Made by a program: the position numbers and the translations under genes. A DNA stretch of 64,000 bases from Paraplanobispora takensis (GTDB lineage: Bacteria; Actinomycetota; Actinomycetes; Streptosporangiales; Streptosporangiaceae), in contig NZ_BOOK01000038.1 of NCBI RefSeq assembly GCF_016863195.1, positions 104,642 to 168,641 of the forward strand, read 5' to 3'. The notes under the pieces are model-generated. The model was given only the letters and a program-made list of their open reading frames with translations, ran no database searches and was not told where the DNA came from. Positions 1 to 8,752 of this stretch are shown piece by piece (the stretch's first letter is position 1; every line of letters begins with the position of its first letter).

Positions 1-1053
1 GGCCTCGGCCTCCCGCCTGAGATGCTCGGGCGCGGCCCGGCGCATCCCCGCGGCGAGCAGACTGAGCGAGAACAGGTCCTGCGAGATGGAGTCGTGCAGC
101 TCGCGGGCGATCCGGGCGCGCTCCGCCTGCCGGGCCTCCCCCTGCGCCGCCGCGCGCTGCGCGGCCAGCGCCTCCTCCAGGCGCCCGGTCATCGCGTTGA
201 ACGACTCCTCCAGCCGGCCGACCTCGTCGCGGCGCGTCACCGGGACGCGGTGCCGGAAGTCGCCCCCGGCCACCGTCCCGGCGACGACCGCCAGCCGCCG
301 CATCCTGCCGATCAGGCGTCGGGTGCCGAGCAGCCCGAACAGCAGCCCGACCGGCACGCCGAGCACGAGGACCGCCGCTCCCGGCAGGATCAGCCCGGGC
401 AGGAGGTCGGCCCTGACCGGTGTGCCGGAGCCCGGTGGCGCCTGGACCATGACGTAGCCCACGGTCTTGAGCTTCTCGGAGAGGCCGTCCGCGGGCTTCT
501 CGCCCCAGGTCTTGAGCTCCCCGGAGGACCCGTCCCCGGCCCCCTTCCCTCCTGGCGGGCGCAGCAGCACCGGGCTCACGGCCCACAGCGCCTCCCCCGC
601 CGGGGTCGTGCCCCGGCCGGTGGCCGCCGCCGGGATCCTCATCCGCTGCCCGGACGCGTACACGCTCCGGGCCGAGCTGGTCACGACCACGCCCTCGTCG
701 TCGAGCAGCACCTCGACCGGCTCGCCGAAGACGTCCTCCTGCGCCGACCTGATCTGCACGCCCTCGGTGTAGCCCGCCGGGGTGCCGCGGAGGGACAGCT
801 CGGCCCCGGCGTTCTCGGAGGCGATCGTGAGCAGCGTCATGGCGTCCGGCCCCGAGAGCTCGCCGACGACCTTGCTCACGATCAGGCTGAGGATCTTCGC
901 GTCCCGCCCGGCCTGGCTCTGCAACCGCCGTTCGAGCTCCGTGCCGCCGATCACCGACGGGAGGTAGACGCCGAGGAGGACCGCCTCTACGACGATGACG
1001 ACCGCGGCGGTGACGAGGACGTACGACGCCGCCATCCGGCCTCTGAGCCCCAT
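1..1053 (-). CDS. Sensor histidine kinase (HisKA_3 type), C-terminus beyond window
   Basis: Membrane-bound sensor kinase of the NarX/LiaS/DesK type, expected to phosphorylate a LuxR-type response regulator. The start is the ATG at 1053 (MGLRGRMAASYVLVTAAVV), leading straight into transmembrane helix 1 (about residues 8-30). An extracytoplasmic sensing region follows to about 210, then helix 2 (about 218-242), a HAMP linker (about 243-295) and the dimerisation helix with the phospho-acceptor motif RARIARELHDSISQDLFS, His about 320. The frame is open through base 1, so the ATPase domain and the cognate regulator lie outside the window. The signal sensed cannot be told from the sequence. Confidence 0.9.
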   Translation of the reverse strand, partial: MGLRGRMAASYVLVTAAVVIVVEAVLLGVYLPSVIGGTELERRLQSQAGRDAKILSLIVSKVVGELSGPDAMTLLTIASENAGAELSLRGTPAGYTEGVQIRSAQEDVFGEPVEVLLDDEGVVVTSSARSVYASGQRMRIPAAATGRGTTPAGEALWAVSPVLLRPPGGKGAGDGSSGELKTWGEKPADGLSEKLKTVGYVMVQAPPGSGTPVRADLLPGLILPGAAVLVLGVPVGLLFGLLGTRRLIGRMRRLAVVAGTVAGGDFRHRVPVTRRDEVGRLEESFNAMTGRLEEALAAQRAAAQGEARQAERARIARELHDSISQDLFSLSLLAAGMRRAAPEHLRREAEA

Positions 1054-1101
1054 TCCCGCAGCGTACTTTTCCGGCGCGGATCATTCCTCCCCCATCGGGG
1101 G

Positions 1102-1143
1102 GAGCCGGGAACGCGGTGGGAGCCGGAGGAGCCGGGAACGCGG
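1102..1143. repeat. Short direct repeat between the kinase gene and menD
   Basis: A 15-base unit (GAGCCGGGAACGCGG) occurs twice, at 1102-1116 and 1129-1143, in the 109-base gap between menD's stop and the kinase start. No function is evident. Confidence 0.6.
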
Positions 1144-1162
1144 CGGGGCCGGGCCCGCGGGT

Positions 1163-2818
1163 TCACAGGGCGGCGCGGATCGCCGTGCTCGCCGCCTCGC
1201 GCATCGTCGCGTGCAGGACCGCGTTGGCCTCGCGGTCGGTGCGCGCCTCCACGATGCGCACCCCCTCGCCGCGCATGGCCTTGGTGAGCTGGTCCGGCGC
1301 GTCGACGAAGGCGTACGGCGTGCCGGTGGCGGCGGCCAGGTAGGCCAGGTCCACCCCGTGCGAGGTGCCGAAGACCCGCTCGAACGGGTCGCGGAGCGCG
1401 GCCTGGGGCAGCAGCGAGAAGATCCCGCCCCCGTCGTTGTTGACCACGACCAGGCACAGGTCGGGCCGGGGCTCGCGGGGGCCGAGGATCAGCCCGTTGT
1501 GGTCGTGCAGGAACGTCAGGTCGCCCATCAGCGCGAACGCCGGGCCGGTGTGGGCCAGCGCCGCGCCCATCGCCGTGGAGACCACCCCGTCGATGCCGGC
1601 CACGCCCCGGTTGGCCAGGATCCGCACCCCGCGCCGGGGACGCATCGTCTGGTCCAGGTCGCGGATCGGCATGGAGGAGCCGGACACCAGCAGCGACCCG
1701 TTGGGCAGCGCGTCGACCAGATCGCGGGCCAGGCGCGGCTCGCTGAGCCCCGAGCCGTCCAGCACCCCGTCGATCGCGTCCCTGGCCGCGGTTTCGGCCC
1801 GGCGCCAGGCGTGCAGCCAGGTGTCGTCGCCGGCCGCGATCGGGATCTCCACGGCCTGCGCCACCTGGGTGGCCGAGCGGGTCGGGTCGGGCCAGCGGGT
1901 CAGGTCGGGGGCGACCACGATGTGCTCGTCGGCGTGCTTGAGCCAGTTGAGCAGCGGCCGGGACAGGCCGGGGCGCCCGAGGGTGACGACCACCTCCGGC
2001 CGGTGCGCGTCGGCGAACTCCGGGGTGCCCAGCATGAAGTGGTAGGCCGACATCGCGTGGTCGCCGTAGCGGGCCCCGCCGTTGGGCTCCGACAGCACGG
2101 GCCAGCCGGCCATGCCCGCCGCCGCGACGTACCGGCGCACGTTGGGGGCGCCGTCGCCGACCACCAGCACGCCCCGCCGGGTGGGGGGCAGGTGCAGCGC
2201 GACCGTCGGGGGCGCCACCCGGGCGCGGACCCACGGCCCGCCGGCGCCGCCGTCCAGCGGCTCGCACCAGGAGGGATCCCCGTCGGGGATCAGCGGCTCG
2301 CGGAAGGCCAGGTTCAGGTGGACCGGGCCGGGGTCGTCCGGGCCCATGGAGCGGTGGTAGGCGCGGCAGGCCAGGGAGCGCCAGTAGGCGACCTGCCCGG
2401 GCCGCTCCTCGGGGACGCCGACCTCGCCGAACCAGCGCACCGCGGTGCCGTACAGCTTGAGCTGGTCCGTCGTCTGGCTGGACCCGGTGTCGCGCAGCTC
2501 CGGCGGCCGGTCGGCGGTGAACACCAGCAGCGGCACCCCCGACTCGTGGGCCTCCATGACGGCCGGGTGGAAGTTGGCCGAGGCGGTGCCCGAGGTGCAG
2601 ATCAGCGCGACCGGGCGCTCACCGCGCCGGGCCAGGCCCACGGCCAGGAAGGACGCCGAGCGCTCGTCGATGCGCACGTGCAGCCGGATCCGGCTGTCGG
2701 CGTGCGCGGCCAGGGCCAGCGGGGCCGAACGGGAGCCGGGGGCGAGCACCACGTCCGTGAGGCCGCAGCGCACCAGCTCATCGACCAGGACGGTCGCGAG
2801 CGCGGTCGCGGGATTCAC
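1163..2818 (-). CDS. menD: MenD, SEPHCHC synthase
   Basis: Thiamine-diphosphate enzyme that joins isochorismate to a 2-oxoglutarate-derived succinic semialdehyde unit, giving 2-succinyl-5-enolpyruvyl-6-hydroxy-3-cyclohexene-1-carboxylate, a committed step of menaquinone synthesis. At 551 residues it has full family length. The N-terminal domain carries VVLAPGSRSAPLALAAH and ICTSGTASANFHPAV, and the C-terminal cofactor domain has LMGDLTFLHDHNG followed by VVNNDGGGIFSLLPQ, the Mg/ThDP-binding segment. The ATG at 2818 overlaps the end of menC by four bases, so the two are translationally coupled. Confidence 0.97.
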   Translation of the reverse strand: MNPATALATVLVDELVRCGLTDVVLAPGSRSAPLALAAHADSRIRLHVRIDERSASFLAVGLARRGERPVALICTSGTASANFHPAVMEAHESGVPLLVFTADRPPELRDTGSSQTTDQLKLYGTAVRWFGEVGVPEERPGQVAYWRSLACRAYHRSMGPDDPGPVHLNLAFREPLIPDGDPSWCEPLDGGAGGPWVRARVAPPTVALHLPPTRRGVLVVGDGAPNVRRYVAAAGMAGWPVLSEPNGGARYGDHAMSAYHFMLGTPEFADAHRPEVVVTLGRPGLSRPLLNWLKHADEHIVVAPDLTRWPDPTRSATQVAQAVEIPIAAGDDTWLHAWRRAETAARDAIDGVLDGSGLSEPRLARDLVDALPNGSLLVSGSSMPIRDLDQTMRPRRGVRILANRGVAGIDGVVSTAMGAALAHTGPAFALMGDLTFLHDHNGLILGPREPRPDLCLVVVNNDGGGIFSLLPQAALRDPFERVFGTSHGVDLAYLAAATGTPYAFVDAPDQLTKAMRGEGVRIVEARTDREANAVLHATMREAASTAIRAAL

Positions 2819-3780
2819 CGGACTGCCTCCTCAAGACGGCGCACCCAGGCGGGTGACTCCATCTCATAGCGTGCCAAAGCGGTCTCATCGACGGTGGGAC
2901 GCCACACCGCGAGCATCCCGTCGACCGGGACCAGCGGGTCGGCCACCACGTCCCCCTCCAGCAGGGACAGGGTGCCCAGGCCGCAGGCGTAGGGCAGCTC
3001 GGGCAGGGCGGCGGCCAGCGCCACCCCCGCGGCCAGGCCGACGGAGGTCTCCACGGCGCTGGAGACCACCGCGGGCAGCCCGCAGGCCTCCACCACGCGC
3101 AGCGCGGCGGCGACCCCGCCGAGCGGCTGGACCTTGACCACCGCGATGTCGGCGGCCTCGGCGGCCCTGACCCGGAGCGGGTCCTCGGCGCGGCGGATCG
3201 ACTCGTCGGCCGCGATCGGCACCCCGACCTTCCGCCGGACGCGGGCCAGCTCCTCCAGCGTCGCGCAGGGCTGCTCGACGTACTCCAGCGTGAAGCGGTC
3301 GAGCTCGGCGATGGCGCTCACCGCCGTGTCGACGTCCCACGCCCCGTTGGCGTCCACCCGCACCCGGCCGGACGGGCCGAGCGCGTCTCTCACCGCCTCT
3401 ACCCTGGCCAGGTCCTCGGCGAACCTCTGGCCCCGCTCCGCGACCTTGACCTTGACCGTGTCGCAGCCGGACCGCCGCGCCATCTCGTGGGCCTGCTCAG
3501 GGCCGACGGCGGGCACGATGGCGTTGACCGGGATCCGGTCGCGCAACGGCGCCGGCCAGCCGGTGAAGGCGGCCTCCTCGGCGCAGGCCCGCCAGCGGGC
3601 GCACTCGGCGGGGCCGTACTCGGGGAAGGGAGAGAACTCGCCCCACCCCGCGGGTCCCTCGATCAGCACGCCCTCGCGGACGGTCTGAGCGCGGAAGCGC
3701 GTGCGCATGGGGATGCGGAAGACCCGGAGCGAGCCGCCGTCCCACCCGGCCGTTCCCTCTCCCGGGCGACCGACTGTCAC
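2815..3780 (-). CDS. menC: MenC, o-succinylbenzoate synthase
   Basis: Enolase-superfamily dehydratase that converts SHCHC to o-succinylbenzoate in menaquinone synthesis. The protein has 321 residues and starts at GTG 3780. Superfamily elements are all visible: the KVKV segment with the catalytic lysine, the metal ligands in RVDANGAWD, EYVEQP and AADES, and a second lysine in AVVKVQPLGG. It precedes menD with a four-base overlap and is divergent from menE, so the three men genes flank a shared 74-base promoter region. Confidence 0.96.
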   Translation of the reverse strand: MTVGRPGEGTAGWDGGSLRVFRIPMRTRFRAQTVREGVLIEGPAGWGEFSPFPEYGPAECARWRACAEEAAFTGWPAPLRDRIPVNAIVPAVGPEQAHEMARRSGCDTVKVKVAERGQRFAEDLARVEAVRDALGPSGRVRVDANGAWDVDTAVSAIAELDRFTLEYVEQPCATLEELARVRRKVGVPIAADESIRRAEDPLRVRAAEAADIAVVKVQPLGGVAAALRVVEACGLPAVVSSAVETSVGLAAGVALAAALPELPYACGLGTLSLLEGDVVADPLVPVDGMLAVWRPTVDETALARYEMESPAWVRRLEEAVR

Positions 3781-3841
3781 GATCGTTTCGCCCCTTCCGT
3801 CACTCCGGGGCCCTCCCGGCCGATGTCCGCCCTGTCGGGAC

Positions 3842-3854
3842 TAACCTTACGACT
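3842..3854 (+). promoter_or_regulatory. Candidate -10 element for leaderless menE
   Basis: TAACCT lies at 3842-3847, seven bases before the GTG at 3855. No Shine-Dalgarno sequence precedes that start, so transcription probably begins at or next to the start codon. This is inferred from spacing only. Confidence 0.45.
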
Positions 3855-5042
3855 GTGATGATTGGTCCCGCGCACACGGAGTCACCTTCCGGGGGGCCGC
3901 GGGAGCTGAACGCCGTCACACTGCCACCGGGACCCGGGCTGTTCCACGCGGTCGCCGCGGCGCTGGACGGCGACGGCCCCGCCGTCCTGCCGCTCTCGCC
4001 CGGCCTGCCGCCGGCCGCGCTGGCCGCCGCGCTCGCCACCCTGCGCCCCACCCATCTCGACGGGGTGCCCCGGCCCGACGGCGTCGGCGTTGCCGCCGGG
4101 GTGGCGGCGGTCATCGCCACCAGCGGCAGCACCGGCGTCCCCAAGGGCGTCGAACTGCCGGCCGCGGCCCTGCGCGCCTCCGCGTCGGCGTCCCTGGAAC
4201 GGCTGGGGGCCGGGCCCGGCGAGCGCTGGCTGTGCTGCCTGCCGCCCTCCCACGTCTCGGGGCTGCAGGTGCTGGTGCGGTCCCTGCTGGGCGGGACCGA
4301 CCCGATCATCCACGACGCCTTCTCCCCGGAGGCGGTCCTGGACTCCGGGGCCGGCCACGTCTCGCTGGTCCCCACCCAGCTGCGCCGCCTGCTGGAGGTC
4401 ACCGGCGACCTGTCGCTCTTCCGCACGATCCTGCTCGGCGGGGCGGCGGCCCCGGCGGACCTGCTCGCCCGGGCCCGGGCCGCCGGCGCCCGGATCGTCA
4501 CCACGTACGGCATGAGCGAGACGTGCGGCGGGTGCGTCTACGACGGCCGTCCCCTGCGCGGGGTGGACTTGAAGATCGGCGACGACGGCCGGATCCGCGT
4601 CGCCGGCCCCGTGCTGTTCTCGGGCTACCGGCTGCGCCCCGACCTCACCGCGGCGGCCACGGAGGGCGGGTGGTTCGTCACCTCCGACCTCGGCACGCTG
4701 GACGGCGGCGGGCTCGGCGTGCTGGGCCGGGCCGACGACGTCATCAACACCGGCGGCGAGAAGGTCGTCGCCGCCGCGGTGGCCGCGGTGGTCTCCGCCT
4801 ATCCCTCGATCGCCGACGCCGTCGTGGTGGGCCGTCCCGACCCCGAGTGGGGCGAGCGGGTGGTCGCCGTCGTCGTCTCCCCCGACCCGCCGGCCCTGGC
4901 CGAGCTGCGGGCCTTCGTCAAGGAGCGGCTGCCCGCCTACGCGGCCCCGGCCGAGCTCGATGTCGTGACCGAAATACCACTTTTGCCCAACGGGAAGCCG
5001 GATCTCGTGTTCCTCCGTTATGGTCATAAGCGGGAACCGTGA
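3855..5042 (+). CDS. menE: MenE, o-succinylbenzoate-CoA ligase
   Basis: Acyl-adenylate-forming ligase that makes OSB-CoA, the substrate of MenB. The 395-residue protein shows the AMP-binding P-loop IATSGSTGVPKGVELP, the TYGMSETCGG motif, the hinge region GRADDVINTGGEKV and the C-terminal catalytic lysine context LLPNGKPD. It is shorter than many MenE proteins, as is common in actinomycetes, but all signature motifs are present. GTG 3855 and ATG 3858 are adjacent possible starts; the first fits the leaderless -10 spacing. Confidence 0.95.
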   Translation: MMIGPAHTESPSGGPRELNAVTLPPGPGLFHAVAAALDGDGPAVLPLSPGLPPAALAAALATLRPTHLDGVPRPDGVGVAAGVAAVIATSGSTGVPKGVELPAAALRASASASLERLGAGPGERWLCCLPPSHVSGLQVLVRSLLGGTDPIIHDAFSPEAVLDSGAGHVSLVPTQLRRLLEVTGDLSLFRTILLGGAAAPADLLARARAAGARIVTTYGMSETCGGCVYDGRPLRGVDLKIGDDGRIRVAGPVLFSGYRLRPDLTAAATEGGWFVTSDLGTLDGGGLGVLGRADDVINTGGEKVVAAAVAAVVSAYPSIADAVVVGRPDPEWGERVVAVVVSPDPPALAELRAFVKERLPAYAAPAELDVVTEIPLLPNGKPDLVFLRYGHKREP

Positions 5043-5091
5043 GCGCGCTTGCGCACGTCATAGAGGTAACCCAACCAGGAAGGACGGCCCG

Positions 5092-5430
5092 ATGAACCCA
5101 ACCCGCAAGCTGTGGGTCTCCGCCGGAGTCGTGGCCGTGGTCCTCATCGGCGGCGTGTCCGTATCCGCGGCCGCCTCCGCCGGCGGGCTGGAGCGAGCCG
5201 GCAAGCCCACCCCCGCGACCGAGCCCAATCTTCCCGCCTCCGAGGAGACTCCCCCGCCGGCCCCGAGCACCGCTCCCGGGAAGACCTCGCCCCCCGAGGA
5301 CTACGTGGTCTCCAGGGAGGTCAACCCCGACCCCGAATCGGTCACGCGTTACTGGACCGAGCACCGGATGGAAGGGGCGGAGCCGATGCCGATGCCGCAG
5401 GTGGAGGGTCCGGTGGACGTCACCGAGTAG
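5092..5430 (+). CDS. Small secreted or membrane-anchored hydrophilic protein
   Basis: A 112-residue protein of unknown function. A positively charged start (MNPTRKLW) is followed by one hydrophobic helix (about residues 8-28) that can act as signal peptide or anchor, then a proline-, glutamate- and threonine-rich tail that should lie outside the membrane. The ATG at 5092 is chosen because AGGAAGGA lies eight bases upstream; an in-frame upstream extension would overlap menE. A strong terminator follows, so it is probably co-transcribed with menE or transcribed alone. No catalytic motif is visible. Confidence 0.75.
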   Translation: MNPTRKLWVSAGVVAVVLIGGVSVSAAASAGGLERAGKPTPATEPNLPASEETPPPAPSTAPGKTSPPEDYVVSREVNPDPESVTRYWTEHRMEGAEPMPMPQVEGPVDVTE

Positions 5431-5452
5431 GCGCACGGAACCCACCGCGTCG

Positions 5453-5491
5453 GGGTGGATCGGTCCCGGACCGATCCACCCATCATATTTT
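5453..5491 (+). terminator. Rho-independent terminator
   Basis: A perfect 14-bp stem (GGGTGGATCGGTCC at 5453-5466 against 5468-5481) with a minimal loop is followed by a T-rich tract ending at 5491. It closes the menE/small-protein transcript and separates it from the sigma factor gene. Confidence 0.85.
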
Positions 5492-5503
5492 CCCCGTCAA
5501 GTC

Positions 5504-5530
5504 GGGAACAGAAAGGTCCCAAACGGGGTT
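5504..5530 (+). promoter_or_regulatory. SigR/SigH-type promoter of the sigma factor gene
   Basis: GGGAAC at 5504-5509 and GTT at 5528-5530 are separated by exactly 18 bases. This matches the GGGAAT-N18-GTT pattern of the disulfide-stress sigma factors SigR (Streptomyces) and SigH (mycobacteria). Known SigR targets include hrdB and hrdD, so its position 85 bases before an RpoD-family gene is meaningful. Assignment rests on the motif alone. Confidence 0.65.
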
Positions 5531-5614
5531 ATTGGTACTGGTGCGCCGAGCGGCCCCCGGCCGCCCCACCCGACATCCACAACACGACGACTCCGTAATG
5601 GAGGAGGTGTCCTC

Positions 5615-7042
5615 ATGCCCCAAACCGCCGCCGCGACCTCATCCCCGTCCGAGGCCCCGACGACCCTCGCCCAGCTCCTGGACCGAGGGCGAGTTCAGGG
5701 TCACCTTTCTCTCGCGGAGCTGCGCCATGCGTTCGCCGAGGCAGGAGTCAGCCCGGCCGAGGGAAGGTCGATCCTGCGCGAGCTCACCGAGGCGGGGGTG
5801 AGCCTGGCCGCCGACAACGAGCCCGCGCTCGCCGCCGCGGTGAAGAAGACCGGTACCAGGAAGGCGGCCAAGCCGGCCGCCCGCAAGACCACCGTCCGCA
5901 AGAGCGCCGTGCCGGCCGCCGAGACCTCCGCCGAGATCTCCGGGACCCCCGAGGCCCCCGCGCCCGCGACCCGCCGGAAGGCGGCCGCTGCGAAGGCGAG
6001 CGCGAAGGCCACCGCGAAGACCGCCCCCAAGGACCTCGACCCCGAGCTGGAGCTGGACGGCGAGGAGTGGGACGAGGTCGACGAGGCCGATCTGGAGGCC
6101 GAGGCCTCCAAGGACCTGGACGACCAGTCCTCGGCCATGGGCGACTCGGTCCACACCTACCTGAAGTCCATCGGCCGCCGCACCCTGCTCACCGCCGCCC
6201 AGGAGGTCGAGCTGGCCAAGCGGATCGAGGCCGGTCTGTACGCCGAGGCCAAGCTCGAGGCCGAGCCCGACATGCCCGCCTCCATGCGCGACGACCTGGA
6301 ATGGGTCGCCGAGGACGGCCGCCGCGCCAAGGACCACATGCTGGAGGCCAACCTCCGGCTCGTGGTCTCCGTCGCCAAGAAGTACACCGACCGCGGCATG
6401 GCCCTGCTCGACGTGGTCCAGGAGGGCAACCTCGGCCTGATCCGCGCGGTGGAGAAGTTCGACTACACCAAGGGCTACAAGTTCTCCACCTACGCCATGT
6501 GGTGGATCCGCCAGGCCATCCAGCGCGGCTTCGCCGACTCCGCCCGGACCATCCGGCTGCCGGTCCACGTGCTGGAGATGCTGTCCAAGCTGTCGCGCAT
6601 CGAGCGTGACATGCACCAGCGTCTCGGCCGCGAGCCCACGCCCGAGGAACTGGCGGTGGAGCTGGACAAGACCCCCGACCAGATCGAGGAGCTGCTGCGC
6701 ACCAGCCGCCAGCCGATCAGCCTCAACGCCACCATCGGCGAGGACGGCGAGACCACCATCGGCGACCTCATCGAGGACGTCGACTCCCCCGAGGCCTCGG
6801 AGGTGGTGGACCGCCAGCTGCTGGCCGAGCAGCTGCGCGGCGTGCTGGGCAACCTCTCCCCGCGGGAGGCCCGGATCATGGCCCTGCGCTTCGGCCTCGT
6901 CGACGGCAAGCCGCACACCCTCGACGAGATCGGCAAGCACCTCGGCCTGACCCGCGAGCGCATCCGCCAGCTGGAGAAGGAGTCCCTGTCCAAGCTGCGC
7001 CACCCGAGCAACACCCGCCCGCTGCTCGACTGGGCCAGCTGA
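5615..7042 (+). CDS. RpoD-family RNA polymerase sigma factor (group 1 or 2)
   Basis: Sigma-70 factor of 475 residues. Residues about 16-70 resemble region 1.1 ([20 protein letters not shown]). A Lys/Ala/Pro-rich linker follows (about 70-140), with an acidic stretch to about 175. Region 1.2 ([20 protein letters not shown]) and regions 2.1-2.4 follow ([32 protein letters not shown]), then region 3 and region 4.2 ([20 protein letters not shown]). The tail [10 protein letters not shown] differs from the usual RSQVLRDYLD ending of the housekeeping factor, and [15 protein letters not shown] also departs from it. It may therefore be a group 2 (HrdA/C/D-like) sigma, but retention of region 1.1 keeps the group 1 option open. 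GGAGGAGG lies just before the ATG. Confidence 0.9.
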   Translation: MPQTAAATSSPSEAPTTLAQLLDRGRVQGHLSLAELRHAFAEAGVSPAEGRSILRELTEAGVSLAADNEPALAAAVKKTGTRKAAKPAARKTTVRKSAVPAAETSAEISGTPEAPAPATRRKAAAAKASAKATAKTAPKDLDPELELDGEEWDEVDEADLEAEASKDLDDQSSAMGDSVHTYLKSIGRRTLLTAAQEVELAKRIEAGLYAEAKLEAEPDMPASMRDDLEWVAEDGRRAKDHMLEANLRLVVSVAKKYTDRGMALLDVVQEGNLGLIRAVEKFDYTKGYKFSTYAMWWIRQAIQRGFADSARTIRLPVHVLEMLSKLSRIERDMHQRLGREPTPEELAVELDKTPDQIEELLRTSRQPISLNATIGEDGETTIGDLIEDVDSPEASEVVDRQLLAEQLRGVLGNLSPREARIMALRFGLVDGKPHTLDEIGKHLGLTRERIRQLEKESLSKLRHPSNTRPLLDWAS

Positions 7043-7063
7043 CCCGGCACTCGGCGCACACCC

Positions 7064-7091
7064 CCGGACCGGCCGTACGCGGCCGGTCCGG
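7064..7091 (+). terminator. Hairpin downstream of the sigma factor gene
   Basis: A perfect 11-bp stem (CCGGACCGGCC at 7064-7074 with 7081-7091) and a six-base loop lie 22 bases after the stop. It is the first of two consecutive hairpins. Confidence 0.75.
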
Positions 7092-7097
7092 ACAGCG

Positions 7098-7138
7098 AGA
7101 TCCCCGGTACGCGGACCGTACCGGGGATCTTCTCGTTG
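7098..7138 (+). terminator. Second terminator hairpin of the sigma factor gene
   Basis: A 13-bp perfect stem (7098-7110 with 7118-7130) is followed by the T-rich stretch TCTCGTTGT. Together with the preceding hairpin it forms a double terminator between the convergent sigma factor gene and the gene at 7208. Confidence 0.85.
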
Positions 7139-7207
7139 TCCGGGAGACCGGGCTCGCTCGACCCCGTCCGGCGCGCGGCGCCGGGTCCACGGGGCCGGGC
7201 GCGCGCG

Positions 7208-7606
7208 TCAGTGCGCGGTGCCGACGGGCAGCACGTCGCGCGGGACGCCGGTGAGGCGGTGCTGCTCGCGCAGGGTGCGCAGGCGGTCGACCTCGCCCTT
7301 CCACATGGCCCCGTCCGGGGTGGCCCTGGCCTTGCGGCGGCTGATCCGGTCGTCGTAGGACCGGACGCCGAAGGCCGCGCGCTGGGCCGCCTCGGCGGCC
7401 CGCAGCGCCTTGGTCAGCACCTGGTCGAGGACCAGGCCCGCGGCCCGCAGCTCCTGGACGGAGGTCGAGGTGGCCTGTACCCGGCGCAGCTCCGCCTCCG
7501 CCACCCGGGCCTTCTCCAGGAGCTCGGGGAAGGTCTTCCCGACCTCCTGGTCGGCGTGGTAGCGAACCTCCGCCTCCCGGCTCACCCGCGGTCGGAAAAA
7601 CGCCAT
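7208..7606 (-). CDS. Hypothetical protein, helical
   Basis: A 132-residue, charged protein starting MAFFRPRVSREAEVRYH. It is rich in Ala, Arg, Glu and Leu, with long predicted helices (about 25-90) suggesting a coiled-coil or helical bundle. It has no signal peptide, membrane segment or recognised motif. It is divergent from the TetR gene and shares its promoter region, so that regulator may control it. I do not recognise the family; coding is supported by codon use and by the clean gap on both sides. Confidence 0.65.
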   Translation of the reverse strand: MAFFRPRVSREAEVRYHADQEVGKTFPELLEKARVAEAELRRVQATSTSVQELRAAGLVLDQVLTKALRAAEAAQRAAFGVRSYDDRISRRKARATPDGAMWKGEVDRLRTLREQHRLTGVPRDVLPVGTAH

Positions 7607-7717
7607 CGCCTGTCCTCTCTCACCCCATCGCCGGGCGGCTCCCGGCGGACGACACCCCGCAGCCTACGCCGTCCGCCTCGCGCCCACCCACTTGGGGAGG
7701 TCGTGCCCGGCGTGGCT

Positions 7718-7735
7718 GCCTTTACACAGTAAGGC
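7718..7735. promoter_or_regulatory. Candidate TetR operator
   Basis: GCCTTTACACAGTAAGGC is an inverted repeat (GCCTTTAC / GTAAGGC with one extra T) in the gap between the divergent hypothetical gene and the tetR-family gene. Its position and form fit a TetR autoregulatory site. Confidence 0.5.
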
Positions 7736-7757
7736 ACCGGCTGGCACGATGATCCCC

Positions 7758-8345
7758 ATGCCTGCCAAACGACCTCCGATCCCGCTGTCCAGGGAGCGCA
7801 TCATCGAGGCGGCCCTGCACATCGCCGACGGCCAGGGGCTGCGCCGGCTGACGATGCGCCGGCTGGGCGACGCCCTCCAGGTGGAGGCGATGGCGATCTA
7901 CCATCACCTCCCCCGCGGCAAGGACGCGCTCATGGACGCCCTGGCCGAACACGTCACCGCCGTGCACGCCGAGCCGGGCGACAGCTGGCAGGAGACCGCC
8001 CGGGCGTGGTGCCGGGCGAGCCGGGCGGCGCTGCGCGAGCACCCGGGGGTCCTGGCGCTGGCCCTGACCAAACAGCCCAAGGGCCGTGCCGCGACGGCCC
8101 TGCGGGAGCAGACCGAGCAGCTGGCCGAGGCCGGGCTGGCGGACGCGGCCGAGGCGGTACGGGCGCTGCGGGCCTACGTCCTGGGCGCGGTGGCGGTGGA
8201 GGTCCAGCAGTCGGGCTGGGCCGAGGCCCCCGACGAGGGTGACGAGCCATGGCGGCCCCCCTCCCAGGGCGGCGGCAGCCCGGCCGCCGACGCCGACTTC
8301 GAGCGCGGCCTCGACGCGATGCTGGCCGGGCTGGCCACCCGCTGA
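7758..8345 (+). CDS. TetR/AcrR family transcriptional regulator
   Basis: A one-component repressor of 195 residues. The N-terminal DNA-binding domain (about 8-58) reads RERIIEAALHIADGQGLRRL, then MRRLGDALQVEAMAIYHHLP, the canonical helix-turn-helix ending. The C-terminal half is the ligand/dimer domain; no ligand can be inferred. ATG 7758 gives the usual short N-terminus, but an in-frame ATG at 7749 is equally possible. Likely autoregulated through the inverted repeat at 7718-7735, and perhaps a regulator of the divergent gene at 7208. Confidence 0.9.
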   Translation: MPAKRPPIPLSRERIIEAALHIADGQGLRRLTMRRLGDALQVEAMAIYHHLPRGKDALMDALAEHVTAVHAEPGDSWQETARAWCRASRAALREHPGVLALALTKQPKGRAATALREQTEQLAEAGLADAAEAVRALRAYVLGAVAVEVQQSGWAEAPDEGDEPWRPPSQGGGSPAADADFERGLDAMLAGLATR

Positions 8346-8368
8346 GCCGCTCCGGCCCGCCCCGTTCC

Positions 8369-8427
8369 GCCCGGGAGCCACACCCCGAGGCCGCCCCGGC
8401 CCGCCCGGGAGCCACGCCCCGACGCCG
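8369..8427. repeat. 25-base direct repeat
   Basis: Two 25-base units beginning GCCCGGGAGCCAC lie at 8369-8393 and 8403-8427, differing at two positions, immediately downstream of the TetR gene. Likely a local duplication. Confidence 0.6.
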
Positions 8428-8721
8428 TCCCCGCCGCCTGTCGAACCGGACCGGAACGGCCTTCAGGCCCGTCCCCGCCGGCGTTCCGAGCACCCCGGAC
8501 CGCGGCGGGGCCGTACGGCCCCGCCGCACGTCAGGAACTCGTAACCGATCGTTTACCCGGATTCGGCGTGTCTCACTTGGCCTGTTATGTCTCCATAAGG
8601 CACTCTGTGTTATAGGTCACATGCCCGAAGGAAGTTCCGTTGGGGCCATCCCCAGTGGCTCTCGAACGGTCCTAACTGACTATGTCGTCCGGACGTGACC
8701 TACAGCACACTTGTTTCCAAG

Positions 8722-8752
8722 GTGCGTACCTCACCCCGTTCGAGGTACGCAC
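8722..8752. promoter_or_regulatory. Perfect 11-bp inverted repeat upstream of the DUF5999 gene
   Basis: GTGCGTACCTC (8722-8732) pairs with GAGGTACGCAC (8742-8752) around a nine-base spacer. No T-run follows, so it is less likely a terminator than an operator or a structured 5' leader. Confidence 0.5.

Noticed and set aside
995..2869. Long plus-strand open frame over menD (624 codons)
   Set aside because: Opposite to menD in a high-GC genome; composition is Gly/Arg/His-rich, no ribosome site and no family match. A shadow of menD.
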